Source: Nocardioides sp. REDSEA-S33_B3
Lineage (GTDB): Bacteria > Actinomycetota > Actinomycetes > Propionibacteriales > Nocardioidaceae
Length of the DNA stretch: 45,502 nucleotides
Assembly: GCA_001627335.1 (NCBI GenBank)
Contig: LUPK01000005.1
Span: forward strand, 1-45,502
Reading direction: 5' to 3'
In this document: in pieces, positions 18,471 through 25,955 of the stretch
Layout of the letters: every line of letters begins with the position of its first letter
How positions within the stretch are numbered: the stretch's first letter is position 1
The notes under the pieces: model-generated
Database searches by the model: none
What the model was told of the DNA's origin: nothing
Seen by the model: only the letters and a program-made list of their open reading frames with translations
Position numbers and translations under genes: made by a program

Positions 18471-19196
18471 GTGCCTGCCGACCAGCCCACCATCCTGGCC
18501 ACCTCCGGCGGCGTCGGCGCCGCCGACCGGATCAGCTGGGGCGTCGGTCCGCTGACCGACCTCGCCGTCGACCTGTCCGGCGTCGAGGGCCGCGCGCCGA
18601 AGGTGTGCTTCCTCGGCACGGCCTGCGGCGACTCGCCGGCGTTGGTGCGTGACTTCTACGCCGCCGCCCAGGCGCGCGGGTTCCACGGCAGCCACCTGCA
18701 GCTGTTCACGATGCCCAACGTCGAGGACATCACCGCCCACCTGCTCGAGCAGGACGTGGTGTGGGTCTGGGGCGGCTCGGTCGCCGGGCTGCTGGCGATG
18801 TGGCGGCTGCACGGCGTCGACGAGGCGATGCGCGCCGCGTGGGAGGCCGGCGTGGTGCTCACCGGCGTCTCCGCCGGCTCCATCTGCTGGCACGCCGGCG
18901 GCACCACCGACTCCTTCGGCCCGACGCTGCGCCCGATCACCGACGGGCTGGGCCTGCTGCCGTTCTCCAACGGCGTCCACTACGACTCCGAGGAGCAGCG
19001 CCGCCCGCTGTTCCAGTCCCTCGTCGCCGACGGCACCCTGCCCACCGGCTACGCCACCGACGACGGGGCGGGCGTGCTGTACCAGGGCACCGAGATGGTC
19101 GGCGCCTACACCGAGCGCGCCGGCGCCGGGGCCTACCTCGTCGAGCGGGACGGGGACCGGGCCGTCGAGACCGAGCTGGACGTCGTCCGCCTTTGA
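18471..19196 (+). CDS. Peptidase E-like (class I glutamine amidotransferase-like fold) protein
   Basis: A 241-residue member of the S51 peptidase E family, Ser-dependent dipeptidases that prefer N-terminal Asp. The nucleophile elbow is GVSAGSICW, preceded by VVWVWGGSVAGLL and followed by the LGLLPFSNGVHYD region that supplies the family's His. Start GTG 18471 is set by the -10 box 7 bases upstream. The gene probably has its own promoter although it follows miaB closely. Peptidase activity is inferred; some relatives process cyanophycin or are non-enzymatic. Confidence 0.85.
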   Translation: MPADQPTILATSGGVGAADRISWGVGPLTDLAVDLSGVEGRAPKVCFLGTACGDSPALVRDFYAAAQARGFHGSHLQLFTMPNVEDITAHLLEQDVVWVWGGSVAGLLAMWRLHGVDEAMRAAWEAGVVLTGVSAGSICWHAGGTTDSFGPTLRPITDGLGLLPFSNGVHYDSEEQRRPLFQSLVADGTLPTGYATDDGAGVLYQGTEMVGAYTERAGAGAYLVERDGDRAVETELDVVRL

Positions 19197-19201
19197 GAAT
19201 G

Positions 19202-19288
19202 CGTAGCCGGACGGACCGTACGCGGCTTCCGCGGATCCGTTGAGGCTGTCCGCTGGTCCCACCGCGCGCTTCGGTCCGTCCGTCTACG
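19202..19288. repeat. Inverted repeat pair upstream of the DUF559 gene
   Basis: CGTAGCCGGACGGACCG (19202-19218) is mirrored by CGGTCCGTCCGTCTACG (19272-19288, one mismatch), forming a long-loop hairpin across the leader of the next gene. The same 17-mer recurs inverted and exact at 20257-20273, beyond the gene. Confidence 0.8.
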
Positions 19289-19307
19289 TGCCTGTGGAGA
19301 GACAGCC

Positions 19308-20234
19308 GTGCCCGAGGCTGGAGCGGTGCATGGTGTGCGGGTGCACGAGCCGACCGTCGAAGAGGCTCTCGCCCGGCTCGGTGGGGTCGCGAGGCGGGAG
19401 AAGCTCATCGCTGCGTGCGGTCGCGCTGCTGTCGATGCCGCGCTGACCGCTGGTCGGCTCGTCGTCCTGGCTCGCGGGACCTACGCCGGGCCCGCACTCG
19501 ACGCCTCGCGAGCCGCAGCCGCGGCGGTCAGCGGCGTGCTCTCGCATCGCACCGCCGCCCAGGCCTGGGGCTGGGGTGTCCTCTCAGACCCCGAGCGGCC
19601 GGACGTCACGCTCCCCAAGGACCGCCGGCTCAGTGCCGAACGGCGCGCATCGATCACGATGCACCGCACCGACCTCGGCCCCGACGACGTCGACGGGGAC
19701 CGCACCAGCCCCGACCGCACGCTGGCCGACTGCCTGCGGACGCTGCCGTTCGCCGAGGCGCTCGCGGTCGCCGACTCGGCGCTCCGCGAGGGCTATCCGC
19801 CGGCGCGCCTGCAGGCGTTGACGCGCGACCTGCGCGGGCCCGGGGCGGCCCGAGCGCGTCGGACGGCGGCGCTCGCCGACGGCCGGGCCGCCAACCCGTT
19901 CGAGTCGGCGCTGCGGGCGATCTGCCTGGAGGTGGTCGGCCTCGACGTCGAGCCGCAGGTGACCATTCGGGACCCGCACCTCCTCGGCCGCCCCGACCTG
20001 ACCGACGTGCGGCTCAAGGTGGTGCTGGAGGCCGACTCCTTCGAGTGGCACGGCGACCGTGCGGCGCTGCACCGCGACGCCAACCGCTACAACGCCCTGG
20101 TCGCCGCCGGGTGGCTGGTGCTGCGGTTCTCCTGGGAGGAGGTCATGTTCCACCCCGAGCGGGTCAGGGCCGTCCTGGAGGCGGTCGTAGCCGCACGGAC
20201 CGAGCAGCTGTGCGCGGGATGCCGCGCCGCCTGA
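19308..20234 (+). CDS. AbiEi-like winged-helix plus DUF559 (Vsr-like nuclease fold) protein
   Basis: A 308-residue two-domain protein. Residues ~10-60 (ALARLGGVARREKLIAACGR, LVVLARGTYA) form the winged-helix start typical of the type IV antitoxin AbiEi family. The C-terminal ~110 residues fit DUF559, related to Vsr/PD-(D/E)XK nucleases: NPFESALRA, LLGRPDLTDV, VVLEADSFEWHG and NALVAAGWLVLRFSWEEVM, with conserved acidic E, D and ExD residues. GGAGAG 6 bases upstream supports GTG 19308. No partner AbiEii toxin gene is adjacent, so a toxin-antitoxin role is unproven. Codon usage is similar to neighbours. Exact 17-bp inverted repeats bracket the gene, suggesting a mobile or shuffled cassette. Confidence 0.8.
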   Translation: MPEAGAVHGVRVHEPTVEEALARLGGVARREKLIAACGRAAVDAALTAGRLVVLARGTYAGPALDASRAAAAAVSGVLSHRTAAQAWGWGVLSDPERPDVTLPKDRRLSAERRASITMHRTDLGPDDVDGDRTSPDRTLADCLRTLPFAEALAVADSALREGYPPARLQALTRDLRGPGAARARRTAALADGRAANPFESALRAICLEVVGLDVEPQVTIRDPHLLGRPDLTDVRLKVVLEADSFEWHGDRAALHRDANRYNALVAAGWLVLRFSWEEVMFHPERVRAVLEAVVAARTEQLCAGCRAA

Positions 20235-20245
20235 TCCGCTGCGGC

Positions 20246-20273
20246 GACGGACCGTTCGGTCCGTCCGGCTACG
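20246..20273 (+). repeat. Right-hand inverted repeat and hairpin after the DUF559 gene
   Basis: 20257-20273 is the exact reverse complement of 19202-19218. Within it, GACGGACCG-TT-CGGTCCGTC (20246-20265) is a perfect 9-bp stem 11 bases after the stop, so it may also terminate transcription. Confidence 0.75.
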
Positions 20274-20283
20274 TCGGCGGGGC

Positions 20284-20583
20284 TCAGTGCCCGGGCTCGT
20301 AGGGCTTCTCGTCCGAGCGCGGATCCTTCGACGGGTAGCCGGCCTTGGGGGCGACGCCCTCGGGGTTGGTCTCCTCGCCGCCGGCGGACTGCTCGGGCGG
20401 GGCGTCGCCGGGAGCCTCGCCGGGGCCGGTGTAGCGGACGCCGTCCGTGCCGTGCTGGCCCGGCCCGGTGGGCCCCTCACGCTCGCTGCTCACGCCCATG
20501 TCCCCGGCCAGCTCGTCGTTGGAGTGTCGGGGGTCGTCGGGCTCCCGGCCGGTGGCGGGGTCGATGCGTCGCTCGCTGCTCAT
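20284..20583 (-). CDS. Hypothetical hydrophilic protein
   Basis: A 99-residue polypeptide rich in Glu, Asp, Gly and Pro, with no hydrophobic core, membrane segment or signal peptide; it is probably disordered. The sequence begins MSSERRIDPATGREPDDPRH and ends in SDEKPYEPGH. I recognise no family. Its ATG overlaps the stop of the upstream gene (ATGA), which supports real translation. Similar small acidic proteins are often stress-related in actinobacteria, but nothing here proves that. Confidence 0.65.
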   Translation of the reverse strand: MSSERRIDPATGREPDDPRHSNDELAGDMGVSSEREGPTGPGQHGTDGVRYTGPGEAPGDAPPEQSAGGEETNPEGVAPKAGYPSKDPRSDEKPYEPGH

Positions 20584-20849
20584 GCCGGGGACTCCTCGGG
20601 GTGGTTGCCGTCGCCGGCGTCCTCCTCGCTGCGCGTGGCCTTGGTGCTGGTGTCCTCGCCCTCACGGGTCTCGCTCGGGCTCGCCTCGGTGGCGGGGTTG
20701 TCCTCAGCGGAGAGGTCGGGCACCAGCGGTGCCTCGACCCGGTCCAGCACCGCGTCGGTGCCGCCCGGGTGGAGCTGGGGCGACTCGGCCTCCGGCTCGG
20801 GCATCGGGCCGAGGTCCTCCTCGGTCTCCGTGTTCTCCTGCTCGGTCAT
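20580..20849 (-). CDS. Hypothetical acidic low-complexity protein
   Basis: An 89-residue, strongly acidic protein (MTEQENTETEEDLGPMPEPE at the N-terminus) with no recognised domain and almost no aromatic residues. GGAGGG precedes ATG 20849 with suitable spacing, which favours this start over the longer frame from 20954. It is coupled to the gene at 20284 by a four-base overlap. Function unknown; low complexity makes database matches unreliable. Confidence 0.65.
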   Translation of the reverse strand: MTEQENTETEEDLGPMPEPEAESPQLHPGGTDAVLDRVEAPLVPDLSAEDNPATEASPSETREGEDTSTKATRSEEDAGDGNHPEESPA

Positions 20850-20901
20850 GGGTCCCTCCTGCGTCGTCCGGCCGCGGGCCGCGACCGGTCCCTCGGGTGG
20901 G

Positions 20902-21381
20902 TCAGTCGAAGCCGTGCGTCGAGTACGCCCCCAGGCTGCCCGTCCGCAGGCCATCCAGCACCACCCGCTCGTGGGGGACGACGGGACCGGGCAGCGAGTC
21001 GAGGTCGTCGAGGCGCACCCAGCGGATGCCGCCGGACTTCTCCGGCTCGGTCACCCGCGGCTCGCCGCTCCAGGTGCGGGAGGTGAAGAAGAAGTCGATG
21101 CGCTCGTCGATCGGCTCGCCGCCGGCGGTGCGCTGCATCGAGGTCACGTGCTCCAGCTCGAGCCCCCCGATGCCGAGCTCCTCGCGGGCCTCCCGCCTCG
21201 CCGCGTCGTACGCCGTCTCGCCGCGTTCCACGTGACCGGCTGCGCCAGAGGCCCAGTGGCCGTCCATGAAGTCGACCCCCTGCCGCAGCTGGAGGAGCAC
21301 CTCGGTCCCGGGTCCCTCACCTCGTAGCAGCAGCACGTAGGCCGCCGGCACGACGACGAACCTGTCCTCGATGCCGGTCAC
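20902..21381 (-). CDS. NUDIX hydrolase
   Basis: A 159-residue NUDIX-fold pyrophosphohydrolase. The Nudix box GHVERGETAYDAARREAREE (then LGI) carries all the metal-binding Glu residues, and HWASGAAG precedes it. Members hydrolyse nucleoside diphosphates linked to another group X; the shape near the C-terminus (GGIRWVRLDDLDSLP) fits the MutT/ADP-ribose-type subgroup but the substrate is open. GTG 21381 overlaps the upstream small gene's stop (GTGA). It sits in a tight minus-strand group of small genes. Confidence 0.88.
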   Translation of the reverse strand: MTGIEDRFVVVPAAYVLLLRGEGPGTEVLLQLRQGVDFMDGHWASGAAGHVERGETAYDAARREAREELGIGGLELEHVTSMQRTAGGEPIDERIDFFFTSRTWSGEPRVTEPEKSGGIRWVRLDDLDSLPGPVVPHERVVLDGLRTGSLGAYSTHGFD

Positions 21382-21548
21382 TGGGAGGGCTGGTCCTCGG
21401 TGGTCTCGGCGTTGCGCTCCTGCTCCTCCTCCACGGGGGAGTCGGGGGCGGGCGAGCCGTCGGGGAGGTCGGAGTCGTGCTCGCCGGGCGGGGTGCCCTG
21501 CGTGGGCAGCGGCTCGCCGTCGCGCTCCTCGGGGATCGGCGCGGTCAC
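21378..21548 (-). CDS. Hypothetical small acidic protein
   Basis: A 56-residue peptide, VTAPIPEERDGEPLPTQGTP followed by an acidic Asp/Ser/Glu-rich tail. No family is recognised. Both its start and its stop overlap neighbouring genes by four bases, which is the main evidence that it is translated. It may only be a coupling peptide between the antitoxin-like and NUDIX genes. Confidence 0.5.
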   Translation of the reverse strand: MTAPIPEERDGEPLPTQGTPPGEHDSDLPDGSPAPDSPVEEEQERNAETTEDQPSQ

Positions 21549-21757
21549 TTGTCGTCCGCGATGTCGTCGTTGCGGCCGTCGAGCCTGTCGAGGCCGTCCT
21601 TGGCCTTGGCCACGCCCTGCTCGATCTTGTCGGTGTGCTTGCCGCCGGTGCGCTTGTCGGCCTCGGCGGCGACCTTGTCGAGACCGTCGCCGATCTTGTC
21701 GCCGTGCTTGTCGACCGCGTCGGTCAGCTGCTTCTTCGCCTTGTCCAGGAAGCCCAT
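21545..21757 (-). CDS. MT0933-like antitoxin family protein
   Basis: A 70-residue Lys/Asp-rich helical protein, MGFLDKAKKQLTDAVDKHGD at the start and KHTDKIEQGVAKAKDGLDRL in the middle, matching the MT0933/Rv0909-type antitoxin family. GGAGG lies 5 bases before ATG 21757. In mycobacteria a cognate toxin is encoded next door, but here the adjacent genes are a 56-residue acidic ORF and a NUDIX hydrolase and no toxin is recognisable. The antitoxin label is therefore a family name rather than a demonstrated role; these proteins also resemble stress-induced CsbD-like helical proteins. Confidence 0.7.
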   Translation of the reverse strand: MGFLDKAKKQLTDAVDKHGDKIGDGLDKVAAEADKRTGGKHTDKIEQGVAKAKDGLDRLDGRNDDIADDK

Positions 21758-21804
21758 GGCCACCTCCGGTGCTCGGGATCGGAACCTGTTGCCACACTAG
21801 CCAC

Positions 21805-22728
21805 ATGAGCCCTCTCCCTCCGGTGGTCGCGGTGGTCGGGGCCACCGCCGCGGGCAAGACCGGGCTCTCCCTCGACCTGGCAGAGGCGCTGGGTGGCGAG
21901 GTCGTCAACACCGACGCGATGCAGCTCTACCGGGGCATGGACGTCGGCACCGCCAAGCTGCCCCCCGACGAGCGGCGGGGCATCCCGCACCACCTCCTGG
22001 ACACCCTCGAGGTGACCGAGCCGGCGACGGTGGCGGAGTTCCAGGGACAGGCGCGTGCGGTGATCGCCGAGCTGCGCGGCCGCGGCGCCACGCCGGTGCT
22101 GGTGGGCGGGTCGGCGCTCTACACGCGGGCGGTGCTCGACGAGTTCGAGTTCCCCGGCACCGATCCCGAGGTGAGGGCGCGGCTGGAGGCCGAGCTGGCC
22201 GAGGTGGGGTCGGCGGCGCTGCACGCCCGGCTGGCCGAGGTGGACCCCGAGTCGGCAGCGCGCATCCTGGTCGAGAACGGTCGCCGCGTCGTGCGCGCCC
22301 TCGAGGTCCTCGAGCTCACCGGCCGCCCGTTCAGTGCCACGCTGCCGCGCCTGGAGTACGTCGACCCGCGCACCGTCCAGGTGGGCGTCGACATCGACCG
22401 GCCCACCCTGGACGCCCGCATCGCGCAACGCGTCGAGGAGATGTTCGCGGCCGGCTTCGTCGCGGAGGTGGCGCGGCTGCTGGAGCGGGGGCTCGCGCAG
22501 GGGCGTACCGCGGGCCGTGCCATCGGCTACCCCGAGGTCGCCGCCCACCTGGCCGGGGAGCTGTCGTTGGACGAGGCGCGCGAGCGGACCGTCGTCGCGA
22601 CCCGGCGCTTCGCGCGGCGCCAGGACGCGTGGTTCCGCAAGGACCCGCGCATCCGCTGGGTGCGCTTCGACGATCCCGACCGCGTCGCTCGCGCACTGTC
22701 GGAGGTCTCCGCTGTGATGGGGGCATGA
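21805..22728 (+). CDS. miaA: tRNA dimethylallyltransferase
   Basis: MiaA transfers dimethylallyl from DMAPP to A37 of tRNAs reading UNN codons, producing the substrate of MiaB. The P-loop VVGATAAGKTGLS, the NTDAMQLYRGMDVGTAK motif, the GGSALYTRAVLD substrate region and TRRFARRQDAWFRKDPRIRW near the C-terminus are all present. ATG 21805 gives 307 residues, normal for the family. Its stop overlaps the next ATG by four bases. Its partner miaB lies 3 kb upstream but appears frameshifted, which would leave tRNAs at the i6A stage. Confidence 0.96.
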   Translation: MSPLPPVVAVVGATAAGKTGLSLDLAEALGGEVVNTDAMQLYRGMDVGTAKLPPDERRGIPHHLLDTLEVTEPATVAEFQGQARAVIAELRGRGATPVLVGGSALYTRAVLDEFEFPGTDPEVRARLEAELAEVGSAALHARLAEVDPESAARILVENGRRVVRALEVLELTGRPFSATLPRLEYVDPRTVQVGVDIDRPTLDARIAQRVEEMFAAGFVAEVARLLERGLAQGRTAGRAIGYPEVAAHLAGELSLDEARERTVVATRRFARRQDAWFRKDPRIRWVRFDDPDRVARALSEVSAVMGA

Positions 22729-23300
22729 CGCGCGCGCACTTCTACACCGCCACCACGCTCGACGGGTTCATCGCCGACGAGCACGACTCGCTGGAGTGGC
22801 TCCTCAGCCAGGAGCACGAGGAGGGCGGGCCGCTGGACTACGCCACGTTCATCGAGGGCATCGGTGCGCTGGCGATGGGTGCGACGACCTACGAGTGGGT
22901 GCGGGCACACCTGGAGTCCGGCGGTGGCGGCGAGCCCTCGGGCGGCGACCCCGGCGCGTGGCCCTACTCCCAGCCCACCTGGGTGTTCACCCACCGCGAC
23001 CTGCCCGCGATCGAGGGTGCCGACGTGCGCTTCGTGCAGGGTGACGTGGAGCCGGTGTGGCAGGAGATGGTCGCCGCGGCGGACGGCAAGGACGTCTGGG
23101 TGGTCGGCGGGGGAGGCCTTGCTGCCGACTTCGCCGAGGCCGGGCACCTCGACCGGCTGATGCTCTCGATCGCGCCCGTGACCCTGGGGGCGGGTCGGCC
23201 GTTGTTCCCGCGACCGTTCGACCTGAGGCTGGTCGAGCTGGCCCCACACGGTGTGTTCGTCTGCGCGACCTACGACGTGGTGGGCCCGCGCGGAGCCTAG
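22725..23300 (+). CDS. Dihydrofolate reductase family (RibD C-terminal domain) protein
   Basis: A 191-residue protein of the RibD_C/DHFR superfamily: TATTLDGFIADEHDSLEWLL at the N-terminus, the GATTYEWV helix, DVWVVGGGGLAADFAEAG (NADPH-binding glycine loop) and LSIAPVTLGAGRPLFPRPFD. Such proteins reduce pterins, flavin precursors or unrelated substrates, and the substrate is not predictable. It is not a true folA, since the residues near the start differ. It is coupled to miaA by an ATGA overlap. Confidence 0.88.
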   Translation: MTRAHFYTATTLDGFIADEHDSLEWLLSQEHEEGGPLDYATFIEGIGALAMGATTYEWVRAHLESGGGGEPSGGDPGAWPYSQPTWVFTHRDLPAIEGADVRFVQGDVEPVWQEMVAAADGKDVWVVGGGGLAADFAEAGHLDRLMLSIAPVTLGAGRPLFPRPFDLRLVELAPHGVFVCATYDVVGPRGA

Positions 23301-23335
23301 GGTCGGCCGTACGCCGCCCGCCCGAAAGGCTCCCC

Positions 23336-25198
23336 ATGCGCATCCCGCGTCGCGCCCCCCTGGTCCTCGTCCCGGCTCTCGCCTCGCTCTGCCTGGCGCC
23401 GCTGGCGGTCGCCGACCCGGCCGTTGCGTCCGAGAGCGCGCCGTCCGAGACTGCGCCGTCGGAGACCGCCGCCCGGGCCGTCACCCGGCTCGCCACCGAC
23501 GAGGGCACCGGTGGCGCCGTGACGTCGGTGGACCCCGAGGCGACCCGGATCGGGCTGAAGGTCCTCGAGCAGGGCGGCAACGCCGTCGACGCGGCGGTCG
23601 CGACGGCGGCAGCGCTGGGCGTGACCGAGCCGTTCAGCGCGGGCGTCGGCGGGGGCGGCTACCTCGTGCGCCTCGACGGCAGGACCGGCAAGGTGCTGAC
23701 CGTCGACGGACGCGAGACCGCGCCGCTGACGTCGCCCGAGCGCACGATGTTCCTCGACCCGGCGACCGGCGACCCCTACCCGTTCGAGGAGCTCGTCACC
23801 AGCGGGCTGTCCGTCGGCACCCCCGGCACCGTCGCCACCTGGGAGGAGGCCCTGGACCGCTGGGGCAGCCGGTCGCTGCGCTCGCTGCTCCGCCCGGCGG
23901 CCGAGCTGGCCCGCGACGGCTTCGAGGTCGACCAGACCTTCGCCGACCAGGTCGAGGCCAACGCCGAGCGGTTCGCGCAGGTCCGCTCCACCGCCGCGCT
24001 CTTCCTGCCCGACGGCGAGGTCCCCGCGGTCGGCTCGACCTTCCGCAACCCGGGCCTGGGCAAGACCTACGACAAGCTGGGTCGGCAGGGCGGCAAGCTC
24101 TTCTACCGCGGCAGCGTCGCCCGCAACATCGTGCGGACCGTCAAGGCGCCGCCGGTCCTCGAGGGCGACCTCCCGGTGCCGCCGGGCCACCTGCGCGGGA
24201 AGGACCTCAAGACCTACGACGTGCGCGTGCGCAAGCCGATCACCCTCGACTACCGCGGCTTCAAGGTCCACGGCATGGGCTCCTCCTCCAGCGGCGGCAG
24301 CACCGTCGGCCAGGCGCTGGCGATCCTCGAGCGGCTGCCCCTGTCGAGCTGGACCGACGACCGCGTCCAGCACGCGGTCCTCGAGGCCGGGGCGCTGGCG
24401 TTCGCCGACCGCAACGCCCACGTCGGCGACCGCGACTTCGTGAAGGTGCCCGACGAGGCGCTGCTCGACAAGGAGTACGCCGACGAGCGGCTCTGCGCGG
24501 TGTCGATGGCCCAGGCCACGCCCAAGCCGCTCGAGCCCGGCGACGTCAGCCTCTACGACGGCCGGTGCGAGCCGGCCGGCGAGGGCGAGCGCGCCGCGGT
24601 CGAGGCCGAGGACCACGAGAACACCGAGACCACGCACCTGGTCGTCGCCGACCGCTGGGGCACGGTCGTGTCCTACACGCTGACCATCGAGCAGACCGGC
24701 GGGTCGGGCATCGTGGTGCCCGGTCGTGGCTTCCTGCTCAACAACGAGCTCACCGACTTCAGCCTCACCTGGAAGCGTCGCGACCCCAACCGCGTCGAGC
24801 CGGGCAAGCGCCCGCGCAGCTCGATGGCGCCCACGATCGTGACGGAGAAGGACAAGCCGCTGGTGGCCCTCGGCTCCCCGGGCGGCTCGACCATCATCAC
24901 CACGGTGCTGGGGCTGCTCGTCGACTTCATCGACCGCGGCGAGACGCTCGAGGACGCGATCGCGGCCCCGCGCGCCACGCAGCGCAACACCGTCTGGGTC
25001 GAGGCCGAGCCGGCGTGGCTGGAGACGTGGAGCGGCGACCTCGAGCCCTTCGGTCACCTGCTGCGCGAGACCACCCTGCCCGGCGGGGAGATCGGTGCCG
25101 CCACCGGCATCGAGTTCCTGCGCGGCAAGCGGCTGGTCGCCGTGGCCGAGCCGGTGCGCCGGGGCGGTGGCGACGCGCGGGTCGTTGACCGGAGCTGA
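23336..25198 (+). CDS. ggt: Gamma-glutamyltransferase
   Basis: A secreted N-terminal nucleophile hydrolase that cleaves glutathione and gamma-glutamyl amides and transfers the glutamyl group. ATG 23336 yields 620 residues with a signal peptide (LVLVPALASLCLAPLAVA). VTSVDPEATRIGLKVLEQGG, GAGVGGGGYLVR-type and GSPGGSTIITTVLG motifs follow. Self-cleavage should occur before Thr432 in ENTETTH, yielding large and small subunits. A short Ser/Glu/Pro repeat (SAPSETAPSETA) follows the signal. It begins 36 bases after the DHFR-like gene. In actinobacteria the physiological substrate may be other than glutathione, since these species use mycothiol. Confidence 0.93.
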   Translation: MRIPRRAPLVLVPALASLCLAPLAVADPAVASESAPSETAPSETAARAVTRLATDEGTGGAVTSVDPEATRIGLKVLEQGGNAVDAAVATAAALGVTEPFSAGVGGGGYLVRLDGRTGKVLTVDGRETAPLTSPERTMFLDPATGDPYPFEELVTSGLSVGTPGTVATWEEALDRWGSRSLRSLLRPAAELARDGFEVDQTFADQVEANAERFAQVRSTAALFLPDGEVPAVGSTFRNPGLGKTYDKLGRQGGKLFYRGSVARNIVRTVKAPPVLEGDLPVPPGHLRGKDLKTYDVRVRKPITLDYRGFKVHGMGSSSSGGSTVGQALAILERLPLSSWTDDRVQHAVLEAGALAFADRNAHVGDRDFVKVPDEALLDKEYADERLCAVSMAQATPKPLEPGDVSLYDGRCEPAGEGERAAVEAEDHENTETTHLVVADRWGTVVSYTLTIEQTGGSGIVVPGRGFLLNNELTDFSLTWKRRDPNRVEPGKRPRSSMAPTIVTEKDKPLVALGSPGGSTIITTVLGLLVDFIDRGETLEDAIAAPRATQRNTVWVEAEPAWLETWSGDLEPFGHLLRETTLPGGEIGAATGIEFLRGKRLVAVAEPVRRGGGDARVVDRS

Positions 25199-25286
25199 CG
25201 CCGGTGTCCGGAGGCGACGCTCCGGAGGCGACCCGGCCGGTCGCCCACGGGGCGGCGCTGGTGCCGGGCGCGGCCGCCCAGCGGCG

Positions 25287-25292
25287 TACCGT
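25287..25292 (+). promoter_or_regulatory. -10 box TACCGT, leaderless
   Basis: Ends 6 bases before GTG 25299. Confidence 0.45.
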
Positions 25293-25298
25293 GGGACG

Positions 25299-25955
25299 GT
25301 GAGCAGCGCCCTTCCCGCCCCCGACCGGGTCACCGCCGACTGGCGGACCCTGGACTCCGTCGACGCGCTCGTGGCGCTCCTCGGCGAGCCCACCGCGCGT
25401 GCTCGCGACAAGGGTCGCGACCGCCTCCTCGACGTGGACCGCGAGTGGCTGGCGGCGGCGCCGTTCTGCGTGCTGTCGACCTCGGACGCGACCGGCCGGT
25501 GCGACTCCTCGCCCAAGGGCGACCCGGCCGGGATGCTGGTGCACGTCCTGGACGAGCGGACCGTCGCGATCGCCGAGCGACCGGGCAACCGGCGGGCCGA
25601 CGGCTACCGCAACATCCTGCAGAACCCGCACGTCGGGCTGCTCTTCATGATCCCCGGCCGCGGCGACACCCTGCGCGTCAACGGTCGTGCGCGGCTGGTG
25701 ACCGACGCGCCGTTCTTCGACGAGATGGCCGTGCGCGGCGCCCGGCCGGTGCTGGCCGTGGTCGTCGACGTGGAGGAGGTCTTCTTCCACTGCGCGAAGG
25801 CGTTCCTGCGCTCGGGGCTCTGGCAGCCCGAGACCTGGGAGCCGGAGGCGCGGGTGCCCCGGCGAGCGGTGATCGCCTCGCAGGTCGAGGGCGCCGGCCC
25901 CGTCGAGGAGCTCGACGCCTACTACGGCCCGTCCTACGCGGAGGGCCTCTACTGA
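25299..25955 (+). CDS. PPOX-class FMN-dependent flavoprotein (MSMEG_1061-type)
   Basis: A 218-residue split-barrel flavoprotein. Family stretches are FCVLSTSDATGRCDSSPKGD, VAIAERPGNRRADGYRNILQ, HVGLLFMIPGRGDTLRVNGR and VFFHCAKAFLRSGLW, the pattern of actinobacterial MSMEG_1061-type proteins. It probably binds FMN or F420, but the substrate is unknown. GTG 25299 is placed by the TACCGT box. Its stop overlaps the dapF ATG by one base (TGATG), so translation of dapF is coupled to it. Confidence 0.9.
   Translation: MSSALPAPDRVTADWRTLDSVDALVALLGEPTARARDKGRDRLLDVDREWLAAAPFCVLSTSDATGRCDSSPKGDPAGMLVHVLDERTVAIAERPGNRRADGYRNILQNPHVGLLFMIPGRGDTLRVNGRARLVTDAPFFDEMAVRGARPVLAVVVDVEEVFFHCAKAFLRSGLWQPETWEPEARVPRRAVIASQVEGAGPVEELDAYYGPSYAEGLY

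Noticed and set aside
21545..21757. Complete toxin-antitoxin locus
   Set aside because: Only the antitoxin-like gene is recognisable; none of the adjacent genes resembles a known toxin.
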